Part shown: positions 10,440-22,612 of the stretch, piece after piece
Layout of the letters: each line of letters opens with the position of its first letter
Position numbering within the stretch: the first letter of the stretch is position 1
NCBI GenBank assembly: GCA_949752795.1
Contig: CATKHW010000011.1
Span: 310,001-374,000 of the forward strand
Length of the DNA: 64,000 nucleotides
Origin: Hyperoodon ampullatus
Taxonomy: Eukaryota; Chordata; Mammalia; Artiodactyla; Ziphiidae
Reading direction: 5' to 3'
Program-made: the position numbers and the translations under genes
Notes under the pieces: model-generated
The model's input: the letters and a program-made list of their open reading frames with translations, nothing else
What the model was told of the DNA's origin: nothing
Databases searched by the model: none

Positions 10440-12183
10440 TGCCAAATTGGCAACCTGTGCGAACCAGGAGGTTAAAGGGGCTGTCTCTCCAAGTTGGGAG
10501 GTTGATAATAAAGCAGATGGAAAGTCAAACCGGAGCACCAGGAGAGGGACTATTCGTTGAGTTTTAGAAACCTTTCGTATTCACAGTGTGTCCGTTCTCT
10601 AGGATTCCCGTACATGTTATATCTGTAGTAATATTCCCTTCAACCTGGAGAGTTGGGACCCATGGAATGTGTGCCATGCATTATTGCTTTAAAGGGTCTG
10701 CATTTGCTCACCCAATCTCACCAATCCTCTCAGTCCCAAGTGTCCAGCCTTATGCCACATCCAGCTGTCATTGTAGATAGGGTCATTTCAGGTTTCATCA
10801 GAGACCCTGAAGGAATTGTAAAGAATTTCCCAGTTTTTTTGTTTTATTTTTGAAATTCCTTTTTATAGTGGGTTTGAGCTGATTCTCGCTGCCATATTTA
10901 TCCCAGTCTAGACACACTTGATTCCCTTACGGAGACATATCAATACATAGGTTTTAAGATTCTTACTTTACTAGTCAGATATATTCCTCTGCGGGAAATA
11001 TGGGGTTTTGAGTCCCTTTCACTGAGGAAGGTGTAGGTCTTGTCTATTCCATAGTTGGTTTTTGGAACGGTACCTGTGCTTATATCAAACTCTGGTTTTA
11101 TGCATCACCCCACCTCTCCTTCCCCCTTAAGCAGGCATAAGAGTGTTTTCTAAATGTGAGACACTGTTCTCTTTCCTAACTCAGTTCAAGTGTAGCCATG
11201 TTTACAGGATCTTCATAAGTGATATCTTATGATAAGTTTCTTTTTCTGTGTGACTTATTTCACTTAGAATCATCGTACCTGAATCCACCCATTTTGCTGC
11301 TACTGGTCTTATGACATTGATTTCATGGCTGAGGGATATTCCATCGTATGTAAGTACCACAATTTTTTGAACCATTTTTATATTTCCTGGGATATTTAAG
11401 GTGTACCCAAGTTGAGGTCCTTGTAAGCAGTGCAGCCCTAAATTTTGGGGTGGCTGTGTCTTTTTGATTTTCAGTTTTCCCAAGGTATATTCCCTAGACT
11501 GGAAGTGCCCTTGGCTCTGTAGCTCTGTTGTTTACTTGTTTTAGGGAACACAATGCACTCCTCCAGAGAGGCAGTTGGCAATTTACATCCCGCCCATCAG
11601 CATAACAAGGCTCCCTGTTCTCCAGGGCCTGTCTTGCCTTTCTGGTTTTTACACATTTTGTGGATGTCCCTTTTGACCGGTGGGAAGTGATACTTCTTTG
11701 TAGTGCAGATTTGCATTGCCCGTTTGCTTGCTTGGCCAAAAAGGGCGTATGCGTTTTCTCCTGAATATCTTCAGGAGAAAACGCATACGCCCTTTTTGGC
11801 CAAGTGCATCATTGTCGAAGTTGTGCCCCTCTTCCTGTGCTTTAAAGGCGATTCCAACGTACCTCTTGAAATCTGTTTCCTGCTATTCTGCCTCGCTTTC
11901 AAGTCCGCCTCGTTGCCTTCCCTCAACAGATTTTTGGACGATAGTTGTTCTTTATTACTCGGCAAGTTTGTGAATTGCTGTGCCCCTGAGCTCCATTTTT
12001 CAACTCGTTTTTGGTGAGCTGACCGCAAGTCCAAAATTTTGGTTCAGGATCTATACTGATTCCCGGTGGGTGGCTGAGACTTTGGTTAATTCTTCTTCCT
12101 GCCGGGAAATTACAGTGATATGTGCCCGTCCAAATGCCTAACAGCTACTCTCTCATTGGTTCTCCCTCTTCCCTTTCATCCTC
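10440..12183. repeat. Satellite unit U7 (1744 bp)
   Basis: It carries the TTACT duplication at 10963-10972. Palindrome 11731-11804 has the same central change as U4. GTTCTTTATT near 11946 is shared with U6, while GGCAAGTTTG near 11961 is private. It is one trimer step (5222 bp) from U4. Confidence 0.95.
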
Positions 12184-13922
12184 TGCCAAATTGGCAACCT
12201 GTGCGAACCAGGAGGTTAAAGGGGCTGTCTCTCCAAGTTGGGAGGTTGATAATAAAGCAGATGGAAAGTCAAACCGGAGCACCAGGAGAGGGACTATTCG
12301 TTGAGTTTTAGAAACCTTTCGTATTCACGGTGTGTCCGTTCTCTAGGATTCCCGTACATGTTATATCTGTAGTAATATTCCCTTCAACCTGGAGAGTTGG
12401 GACCCATGGAATGTGTGCCATGCATTATTGCTTTAAAGGGTCTGCATTTGCTCACCCAATCTCACCAATCCTCTCAGTCCCAAGTGTCCAGCCTTATGCC
12501 ACATCCAGCTGTCATTGTAGATAGGGTCATTTCAGGTTTCATCAGAGACCCTGAAGGAATTGTAAAGAATTTCCCAGTTTTTTTGTTTTATTTTTGAAAT
12601 TCCTTTTTATAGTGGGTTTGAGCTGATTCTCGCTGCCATATTTATCCCAGTCTAGACACACTTGATTCCCTTACGGAGACATATCAATACATAGGTTTTA
12701 AGATTCTTACTAGTCAGATATATTCCTCTGCGGGAAATATGGGGTTTTGAGTCCCTTTCACTGAGGAAGGTGTAGGTCTTGTCTATTCCATAGTTGGTTT
12801 TTGGAACGGTACCTGTGCTTATATCAAACTCTGGTTTTATGCATCACCCCACCTCTCCTTCCCCCTTAAGCAGGCATAAGAGTGTTTTCTAAATGTGAGA
12901 CACTGTTCTCTTTCCTAACTCAGTTCAAGTGTAGCCATGTTTACAGGATCTTCATAAGTGATATCTTATGATAAGTTTCTTTTTCTGTGTGACTTATTTC
13001 ACTTAGAATCATCGTACCTGAATCCACCCATTTTGCTGCTACTGGTCTTATGACATTGATTTCATGGCTGAGGGATATTCCATCGTACGTAAGTACCACA
13101 ATTTTTTGAACCATTTTTATATTTCCTGGGATATTTAAGGTGTACCCAAGTTGAGGTCCTTGTAAGCAGTGCAGCCCTAAATTTTGGGGTGGCTGTGTCT
13201 TTTTGATTTTCAGTTTTCCCAAGGTATATTCCCTAGACTGGAAGTGCCCTTGGCTCTGTAGCTCTGTTGTTTACTTGTTTTAGGGAACACAATGCACTCC
13301 TCCAGAGAGGCAGTTGGCAATTTACATACCGCCCATCAGCATAACAAGGCTCCCTGTTCTCCAGGGCCTGTCTTGCCTTTCTGGTTTTTACACATTTTGT
13401 GGATGTCCCTTTTGACCGGTGGGAAGTGATACTTCTTTGTAGTGCAGATTTGCATTGCCCGCTTGCTTGCTTGGCCAAAAAGGGCGTATGCGTTTTCTCC
13501 TGAATATATTCAGGAGAAAACGCATACGCCCTTTTTGGCCAAGTGCATCATTGTCGAAGTTGTGCCCCTCTTCCTGTGCTTTAAAGGCGATTCCAACGTA
13601 CCTCTGGAAATCTGTTTCCTGCTATTCTGCCTCGCTTTCAAGTCCGCCTCGTTGCCTTCCCTCAACAGATTTTTGGACGATAGTTGTCCTTTATTACTCG
13701 GCCAGTTTGTGAATTGCTGTGCCCCTGAGCTCCATTTTTCAACTCGTTTTTGGTGAGCTGACCGCAAGTCCAAAATTTTGGTTCAGGATCTATACTTATT
13801 CCCGGTGGGTGGCTGAGACTTTGGTTAATTCTTCTTCCTGCCGGGAAATTACAGTGATATGTGCCCGTCCAAATGCCTAACAGCTACTCTCTCATTGGTT
13901 CTCCCTCTTCCCTTTCATCCTC
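12184..13922. repeat. Satellite unit U8 (1739 bp)
   Basis: Palindrome 13470-13543 is perfect. Markers are CACGGTGTG near 12327, CATACCGCCC near 13326 and ATACTTATTCC near 13792. It has the CTGGAAATC form. Confidence 0.95.
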
Positions 13923-15652
13923 TGCCAAATTGGCAACCTGTGCGAACCAGGAGGTTAAAGGGGCTGTCTCTCCAAGTTGGGAGGTTGATAATAAAGCAGA
14001 TGGAAAGTCAAACCGGAGCACCAGGAGAGGGACTATTCGTTGAGTTTTAGAAACCTTTCGTATTCACAGTGTGTCCGTTCTCTAGGATTCCCGTACATGT
14101 TATATCTGTAGTAATATTCCCTTCAACCTGGAGAGTTGGGACCCATGGAATGTGTGCCATGCATTATTGCTTTAAAGGGTCTGCATTTGCTCACCCAATC
14201 TCACTAATCCTCTCAGTCCCAAGTGTCCAGCCTTATGCCACATCCAGCTGTCATTGTAGATAGGGTCATTTCAGGTTTCATCAGAGACCCTGAAGGAATT
14301 GTAAAGAATTTCCCAGTTTTTTTGTTTTATTTTTGAAATTCCTTTTTATAGTGGGTTTGAGCTGATTCTCGCTGCCATATTTATCCCAGTCTAGACACAC
14401 TTGATTCCCTTACGGAGACATATCAATACATAGGTTTTAAGATTCTTACTAGTCAGATATATTCCTCTGCGGGAAATATGGGGTTTTGAGTCCCTTTCAC
14501 TGAGGAAGGTGTAGGTCTTGTCTATTCCATAGTTGGTTTTTGGAACGGTACCTGTGCTTATATCAAACTCTGGTTTTATGCATCACCCCACCTCTCCTTC
14601 CCCCTTAAGCAGGCATAAGAGTGTTTTCTAAATGTGAGACACTGTTCTCTTTCCTAACTCAGTTCAAGTGTAGCCATGTTTACAGGATCTTCATAAGTGA
14701 TATCTTATGATATGTTTCTTTTTCTCTGTGACTTATTTCACTTAGAATCATCGTACCTGAATCCACCCATTTTGCTGCTACTGGTCTTATGACATTGATT
14801 TCATGGCTGAGGGATATTCCATCGTACGTAAGTACCACAATTTTTTGAACCATTTTTATATTTCCTGGGATATTTAAGGTGTACCCAAGTTGAGGTCCTT
14901 GTAAGCAGTGCAGCCCTAAATTTTGGGGTGGCTGTGTCTTTTTGATTTTCAGTTTTCCCAAGGTATATTCCCTAGACTGGAAGTGCCCTTGGCTCTGTAG
15001 CTCTGTTGTTTACTTGTTTTAGGGAACACAATGCACTCCTCCAGAGAGGCAGTTGGCAATTTACATCCCGCCCATCAGCATAACAAGGCTCCCTGTTCTC
15101 TAGGGCCTGTCTTGCCTTTCTGGTTTTTACACATTTTGTGGATGTCCCTTTTGACCGGTGGGAAGTGATACTTCTTTGTAGTGCAGAATTGCATTGCCCG
15201 CTTGCTTGCTTGGCCAAAAAGGGCGTATGCGTTTTCTCCTGAGGAGAAAACGCATACGCCCTTTTTGGCCAAGTGCATCATTGTTGAAGTTGTGCCCCTC
15301 TTCCTGTGCTTTAAAGGCGATTCCAACGTACCTCTTGAAATCTGTTTCCTGCTATTCTGCCTCGCTTTCAAGTCCACCTCGTTGCCTTCCCTCAACAGAT
15401 TTTTGGACGATAGTTGTCCTTTATTACTCGGCCAGTTTGTGAATTGCTGTGCCCCTGAGCTCCATTTTTCAACTCGTTTTTGGTGAGCTGACCGCAAGTC
15501 CAAAATTTTGGTTCAGGATCTATACTGATTCCCGGTGGGTGGCTGAGACTTTGGTTAATTCTTCTTCCTGCCTGGAAATTACAGTGATATGTGCCCGTCC
15601 AAATGCCTAACAGCTACTCTCTCATTGGTTCTCCCTCTTCCCTTTCATCCTC
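13923..15652. repeat. Satellite unit U9 (1730 bp) with shortened palindrome
   Basis: It is 9 bp short because the palindrome centre is deleted: CTCCTGAGGAG replaces CTCCTGAATATATTCAGGAG. The result at 15209-15273 is still a perfect palindrome, with 32-bp arms and one central G. The deletion lets a minus-strand frame run from 15503 to 15075 (142 codons) and join ORF2-like sequence to the unrecognised part, a by-product and not a gene. Other markers are TCACTAATCC near 14201, CTCTAGGGCC near 15098 and CAGAATTGC near 15184. Confidence 0.95.
15209..15273. repeat. Shortened 65-bp palindrome in U9
   Basis: Arms 15209-15240 and 15242-15273 are perfect reverse complements around G15241. Relative to all other copies, 9 bp are lost at the exact symmetry centre, so the pairing of the remaining arms is intact. 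Confidence 0.95.
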
Positions 15653-17396
15653 TGCCAAATTGGCAACCTGTGCGAACCAGGAGGTTAAAGGGGTTGTCTC
15701 TCCAAGTTGGGAGGTTGATAATAAAGCAGATGGAAAGTCAAACCGGAGCACCAGGAGAGGGACTATTCGTTGAGTTTTAGAAACCTTTCGTATTCACAGT
15801 GTGTCCGTTCTCTAGGATTCCCGTACATGTTATATCTGTAGTAATATTCCCTTCAACCTGGAGAGTTGGGACCCATGGAATGTGTGCCATGCATTATTGC
15901 TTTAAAGGGTCTGCATTTGCTCACCCAATCTCACCAATCCTCTCAGTCCCAAGTGTCCAGCCTTATGCCACATCCAGCTGTCATTGTAGATAGGGTCATT
16001 TCAGGTTTCATCAGAGACCCTGAAGGAATTGTAAAGAATTTCCCAGTTTTTTTGTTTTATTTTTGAAATTCCTTTTTATAGTGGGTTTGAGCTGATTCTC
16101 GCTGCCATATTTATCCCAGTCTAGACACACTTGATTCCCTTACGGAGACATATCAATACATAGGTTTTAAGATTCTTACTTTACTAGTCAGATATATTCC
16201 TCTGCGGGAAATATGGGGTTTTGAGTCCCTTTCACTGAGGAAGGTGTAGGTCTTGTCTATTCCATAGTTGGTTTTTGGAACGGTACCTGTGCTTATATCA
16301 AACTCTGGTTTTATGCATCACCCCACCTCTCCTTCCCCCTTAAGCAGGCATAAGAGTGTTTTCTAAATGTGAGACACTGTTCTCTTTCCTAACTCAGTTC
16401 AAGTGTAGCCATGTTTACAGGATCTTCATAAGTGATATCTTATGATAAGTTTCTTTTTCTGTGTGACTTATTTCACTTAGAATCATCGTACCTGAATCCA
16501 CCCATTTTGCTGCTACTGGTCTTATGACATTGATTTCATGGCTGAGGGATATTCCATCGTACGTAAGTACCACAATTTTTTGAACCATTTTTATATTTCC
16601 TGGGATATTTAAGGTGTACCCAAGTTGAGGTCCTTGTAAGCAGTGCAGCCCTAAATTTTGGGGTGGCTGTGTCTTTTTGATTTTCAGTTTTCCCAAGGTA
16701 TATTCCCTAGACTGGAAGTGCCCTTGGCTCTGTAGCTCTGTTGTTTACTTGTTTTAGGGAACACAATGCACTCCTCCAGAGAGGCAGTTGGCAATTTACA
16801 TCCCGCCCATCAGCATAACAAGGCTCCCTGTTCTCCAGGGCCTGTCTTGCCTTTCTGGTTTTTACACATTTTGTGGATGTCCCTTTTGACCGGTGGGAAG
16901 TGATACTTCTTTGTAGTGCAGATTTGCATTGCCCGCTTGCTTGCTTGGCCAAAAAGGGCGTATGCGTTTTCTCCTGAATATATTCAGGAGAAAACGCATA
17001 CGCCCTTTTTGGCCAAGCGCATCATTGTTGAAGTTGTGCCCCTCTTCCTGTGCTTTAAAGGCGATTCCAACGTACCTCTGGAAATCTGTTTCCTGCTATT
17101 CTGCCTCGCTTTCAAGTCCGCCTCGTTGCCTTCCCTCAACAGATTTTTGGACGATAGTTGTCCTTTATTACTCGGCCAGTTTGTGAATTGCTGTGCCCCT
17201 GAGCTCCATTTTTCAACTCGTTTTTGTTGAGCTGACCGCAAGTCCAAAATTTTGGTTCAGGATCTATACTGATTCCCGGTGGGTGGCTGAGACTTTGGTT
17301 AATTCTTCTTCCTGCCGGGAAATTACAGTGATATGTGCCCGTCCAAATGCCTAACAGCTACTCTCTCATTGGTTCTCCCTCTTCCCTTTCATCCTC
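15653..17396. repeat. Satellite unit U10 (1744 bp)
   Basis: TTACT is duplicated at 16176-16185. Palindrome 16944-17017 is perfect. Markers are GGGGTTGTCTC near 15690, AAGCGCATC near 17015 and TTTTTGTTGAG near 17221. The last two are shared with U15. It lies 5213 bp from the same duplication in U7. Confidence 0.95.
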
Positions 17397-19135
17397 TGCC
17401 AAATTGGCAACCTGTGCGAACCAGGAGGTTAAAGGGGCTGTCTCTCCAAGTTGGGAGGTTGATAATAAAGCAGATGGAAAGTCAAACCGGAGCACCAGGA
17501 GAGGGACTATTCGTTGAGTTTTAGAAACCTTTCGTATTCACAGTGTGTCCGTTCTCTAGGATTCCCGTACATGTTATATCTGTAGTAATATTCCCTTCAA
17601 CCTGGAGAGTTGGGACCCATGGAATGTGTGCCATGCATTATTGCTTTAAAGGGTCTGCATTTGCTCACCCAATCTCACTAATCCTCTCAGTCCCAAGTGT
17701 CCAGCCTTATGCCACATCCAGCTGTCATTGTAGATAGGGTCATTTCAGGTTTCATCAGAGACCCTGAAGGAATTGTAAAGAATTTCCCAGTTTTTTTGTT
17801 TTATTTTTGAAATTCCTTTTTATAGTGGGTTTGAGCTGATTCTCGCTGCCATATTTATCCCAGTCTAGACACACTTGATTCCCTTACGGAGACATATCAA
17901 TACATAGGTTTTAAGATTCTTACTAGTCAGATATATTCCTCTGCGGGAAATATGGGGTTTTGAGTCCCTTTCACTGAGGAAGGTGTAGGTCTTGTCTATT
18001 CCATAGTTGGTTTTTGGAACGGTACCTGTGCTTATATCAAACTCTGGTTTTATGCATCACCCCACCTCTCCTTCCCCCTTAAGCAGGCATAAGAGTGTTT
18101 TCTAAATGTGAGACACTGTTCTCTTTCCTAACTCAGTTCAAGTGTAGCCATGTTTACAGGATCTTCATAAGTGATATCTTATGATATGTTTATTTTTCTC
18201 TGTGACTTATTTCACTTAGAATCATCGTACCTGAATCCACCCATTTTGCTGCTACTGGTCTTATGACATTGATTTCATGGCTGAGGGATATTCCATCGTA
18301 CGTAAGTACCACAATTTTTTGAACCATTTTTATATTTCCTGGGATATTTAAGGTGTACCCAAGTTGAGGTCCTTGTAAGCAGTGCAGCCCTAAATTTTGG
18401 GGTGGCTGTGTCTTTTTGATTTTCAGTTTTCCCAAGGTATATTCCCTAGACTGGAAGTGCCCTCGGCTCTGTAGCTCTGTTGTTTACTTGTTTTAGGGAA
18501 CACAATGCACTCCTCCAGAGAGGCAGTTGGCAATTTACATCCCGCCCATCAGCATAACAAGGCTCCCTGTTCTCCAGGGCCTGTCTTGCCTTTCTGGTTT
18601 TTACACATTTTGTGGATGTCCCTTTTGACCGGTGGGAAGTGATACTTCTTTGTAGTGCAGATTTGCATTGCCCGCTTGCTTGCTTGGCCAAAAAGGGCGT
18701 ATGCGTTTTCTCCTGAATATATTCAGGAGAAAACGCATACGCCCTTTTTGGCCAAGTGCATCATTGTCGAAGTTGTGCCCCTCTTCCTGTGCTTTAAAGG
18801 CGATTCCAACGTACCTCTTGAAATCTGTTTCCTGCTATTCTGCCTCGCTTTCAAGTCCGCCTCGTTGCCTTCCCTCAACAGATTTTTGGACGATAGTTGA
18901 TCTTTATTACTCGGCCAGTTTGTGAATTGCTGTGCCCCTGAGCTCCATTTTTCAACTCGTTTTTGGTGAGCTGACCACAAGTCCAAAATTTTGGTTCAGG
19001 ATCTATACTGATTCCCGGTGGGTGGCTGAGACTTTGGTTAATTCTTCTTCCTGCCGGGAAATTACAGTGATATGTGCCCGTCCAAATGCCTAACAGCTAC
19101 TCTCTCATTGGTTCTCCCTCTTCCCTTTCATCCTC
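17397..19135. repeat. Satellite unit U11 (1739 bp)
   Basis: Palindrome 18683-18756 is perfect. It shares TCACTAATCC (near 17684) and the TATGTTT...TCTCTGTGAC block (near 18185) with U9, two units away. Private changes are CCCTCGGCT near 18461, AGTTGATCT near 18895 and GACCACAAG near 18973. Confidence 0.95.
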
Positions 19136-20874
19136 TGCCAAATTGGCAACCTGTGCGAACCAGGAGGTTAAAGGGGCTGTCTCTCCAAGTTGGGAGGTTG
19201 ATAATAAAGCAGATGGAAAGTCAAACCGGAGCACCAGGAGAGGGACTATTCGTTGAGTTTTAGAAACCTTTCGTATTCACAGTGTGTCCGTTCTCTAGGA
19301 TTCCCGTACATGTTATATCTGTAGTAATATTCCCTTCAACCTGGAGAGTTGGGACCCATGGAATGTGTGCCATGCATTATTGCTTTAAAGGGTCTGCATT
19401 TGCTCACCCAATCTCACCAATCCTCTCAGTCCCAAGTGTCCATCCTTATGCCACATCCAGCTGTCATTGTAGATAGGGTCATTTCAGGTTTCATCAGAGA
19501 CCCTGAAGGAATTGTAAAGAATTTCCCAGTTTTTTTGTTTTATTTTTGAAATTCCTTTTTATAGTGGGTTTGAGCTGATTCTCGCTGCCATATTTATCCC
19601 AGTCTAGACACACTTGATTCCCTTACAGAGACATATCAATACATAGATTTTAAGATTCTTACTAGTCAGATATATTCCTCTGCGGGAAATATGGGGTTTT
19701 GAGTCCCTTTCACTGAGGAAGGTGTAGGTCTTGTCTATTCCATAGTTGGTTTTTGGAACGGTACCTGTGCTTATATCAAACTCTGGTTTTATGCATCACC
19801 CCACCTCTCCTTCCCCCTTAAGCAGGCATAAGAGTGTTTTCTAAATGTGAGACACTGTTCTCTTTCCTAACTCAGTTCAAGTGTAGCCATGTTTACAGGA
19901 TCTTCATAAGTGATATCTTATGATAAGTTTCTTTTTCTGTGTGACTTATTTCACTTAGAATCATCGTACCTGAATCCACCCATTTTGCTGCTACTGGTCT
20001 TATGACATTGATTTCATGGCTGAGGGATATTCCATCGTACGTAAGTACCACAATTTTTTGAACCATTTTTATATTTCCTGGGATATTTAAGGTGTACCCA
20101 AGTTGAGGTCCTTGTAAGCAGTGCAGCCCTAAATTTTGGGGTGGCTGTGTCTTTTTGATTTTCAGTTTTCCCAAGGTATATTCCCTAGACTGGAAGTGCC
20201 CTTGGCTCTGTAGCTCTGTTGTTTACTTGTTTTAGGGAACACAATGCACTCCTCCAGAGAGGCAGTTGGCAATTTACATCCCGCCCATCAGCATAACAAG
20301 GCTCCCTGTTCTCCAGGGCCTGTCTTGCCTTTCTGGTTTTTACACATTTTGTGGATGTCCCTTTTGACCGGTGGGAAGTGATACTTCTTTGTAGTGCAGA
20401 TTTGCATTGCCCGCTTGCTTGCTTGGCCAAAAAGGGCGTATGCGTTTTCTCCTGAATATATTCAGGAGAAAACGCATACGCCCTTTTTGGCCAAGTGCAT
20501 CATTGTCGAAGTTGTGCCCCTCTTCCTGTGCTTTAAAGGCGATTCCAACGTACCTCTTGAAATCTGTTTCCTGCTATTCTGCCTCGCTTTCAAGTCTGCC
20601 TCGCTGCCTTCCCTCAACAGATTTTTGGACGATAGTTGTCCTTTATTACTCAGCCAGTTTGTGAATTGCTGTGCCCCTGAGCTCCATTTTTCAACTCGTT
20701 TTTGGTGAGCTGACCGCAAGTCCAAAATTTTGGTTCAGGATCTATACTGATTCCCGGTGGGTGGCTGAGACTTTGGTTAATTCTTCTTCCTGCCGGGAAA
20801 TTACAGTGATATGTGCCTGTCCAAATGCCTAACAGCTACTCTCTCATTGGTTCTCCCTCTTCCCTTTCATCCTC
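19136..20874. repeat. Satellite unit U12 (1739 bp)
   Basis: Palindrome 20422-20495 is perfect. Markers are GTCCATCC near 19437, CTTACAGAG near 19622, CATAGATTTT near 19642 and CTCAGCCAG near 20649. It is the first unit with GCCTGTCC near its end (CpG change from GCCCGTCC), which dominates U17-U27. Confidence 0.95.
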
Positions 20875-22612
20875 TGCCAAATTGGCAACCTGTGCGAACC
20901 AGGAGGTTAAAGGGGCTGTCTCTCCAAGTTGGGAGGTTGATAATAAAGCAGATGGAAAGTCAAACCGGAGCACCAGGAGAGGGACTATTCGTTGAGTTTT
21001 AGAAACCTTTCGTATTCACAGTGTGTCCGTTCTCTAGGATTCCCGTACATGTTATATCTGTAGTAATATTCCCTTCAACCTGGAGAGTTGGGACCCATGG
21101 AATGTGTGCCATGCATTATTGCTTTAAAGGGTCTGCATTTGCTCACCCAATCTCACCAATCCTCTCAGTCCCAAGTGTCCAGCCTTATGCCACATCCAGC
21201 TGTCATTGTAGATAGGGTCATTTCAGGTTTCATCAGAGACCCTGAAGGAATTGTAAAGAATTTCCCAGTTTTTTTGTTTTATTTTTGAAATTCCTTTTTA
21301 TAGTGGGTTTGAGCTGATTCTCGCTGCCATATTTATCCCAGTCTAGACACACTTGATTCCCTTACGGAGACATATCAATACATAGGTTTTAAGATTCTTA
21401 CTAGTCAGATATATTCCTCTGCGGGAAATATGGGGTTTTGAGTCCCTTTCACTGAGGAAGGTGTAGGTCTTGTCTATTCCATAGTTGGTTTTTGGAACGG
21501 TACCTGTGCTTATATCAAACTCTGGTTTTATGCATCACCCCACTTCTCCTTCCCCCTTAAGCAGGCATAAGAGTGTTTTCTAAATGTGAGACACTGTTCT
21601 CTTTCCTAACTCAGTTCAAGTGTAGCCATGTTTACAGGATCTTCATAAGTGATATCTTATGATAAGTTTCTTTTTCTGTGTGACTTATTTCACTTAGAAT
21701 CATCGTACCTGAATCCACCCATTTTGCTGCTACTGGTCTTATGACATTGATTTCATGGCTGAGGGATATTCCATCGTACGTAAGTACCACAATTTTTTGA
21801 ACCATTTTTATATTTCCTGGGATATTTAAGGTGTACCCAAGTTGAGGTCCTTGTAACAGTGCAGCCCTAAATTTTGGGGTGGCTGTGTCTTTTTGATTTT
21901 CAGTTTTCCCAAGGTATATTCCCTAGACTGGAAGTGCCCTTGGCTCTGTAGCTCTGTTGTTTACTTGTTTTAGGGAACACAATGCACTCCTCCAGAGAGG
22001 CAGTTGGCAATTTACATCCCGCCCATCAGCATAACAAGGCTCCCTGTTCTCCAGGGCCTGTCTTGCCTTTCTGGTTTTTACACATTTTGTGGATGTCCCT
22101 TTTGACCGGTGGGAAGTGATACTTCTTTGTAGTGCAGATTTGCATTGCCCGCTTGCTTGCTTGGCCAAAAAGGGCGTATGCGTTTTCTCCTGAATATATT
22201 CAGGAGAAAACGCATACGCCCTTTTTGGCCAAGTGCATCATTGTCGAAGTTGTGCCCCTCTTCCTGTGCTTTAAAGGCGATTCCAACGTACCTCTTGAAA
22301 TCTGTTTCCTGCTATTCTGCCTCGCTTTCAAGTCCGCCTAGTTGCCTTCCCTCAACAGATTTTTGGACGATAGCTGTCCTTTATTACTCGGCCAGTTTGT
22401 GAATTGCTGTGCCCCTGAGCTCCATTTTTCAACTCGTTTTTGGTGAGCTGACCGCAAGTCCAAAATTTTGGTTCAGGATCTATACTGATTCCCGGTGGGT
22501 GGCTGAGACTTTGGTTAATTCTTCTTCCTGCCGGGAAATTACAGTGATATGTGCCCGTCCAAATGCCTAACAGCTACTCTCTCATTGGTTCTCCCTCTTC
22601 CCTTTCATCCTC
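20875..22612. repeat. Satellite unit U13 (1738 bp)
   Basis: One base is missing near 21855 (TTGTAACAGTGC for TTGTAAGCAGTGC), which breaks the ORF2 relic frame. CACTTCTCC near 21541 anticipates the T-type units U20, U22 and U24. CGCCTAGTTG near 22335 is private. Palindrome 22160-22233 is perfect. Confidence 0.95.

Noticed and set aside
15075..15503. 142-codon minus-strand frame in U9, the longest in the window
   Set aside because: It exists only because the 9-bp palindrome deletion fuses two frames. It joins decayed ORF2 to unrecognised DNA and occurs in one unit only.
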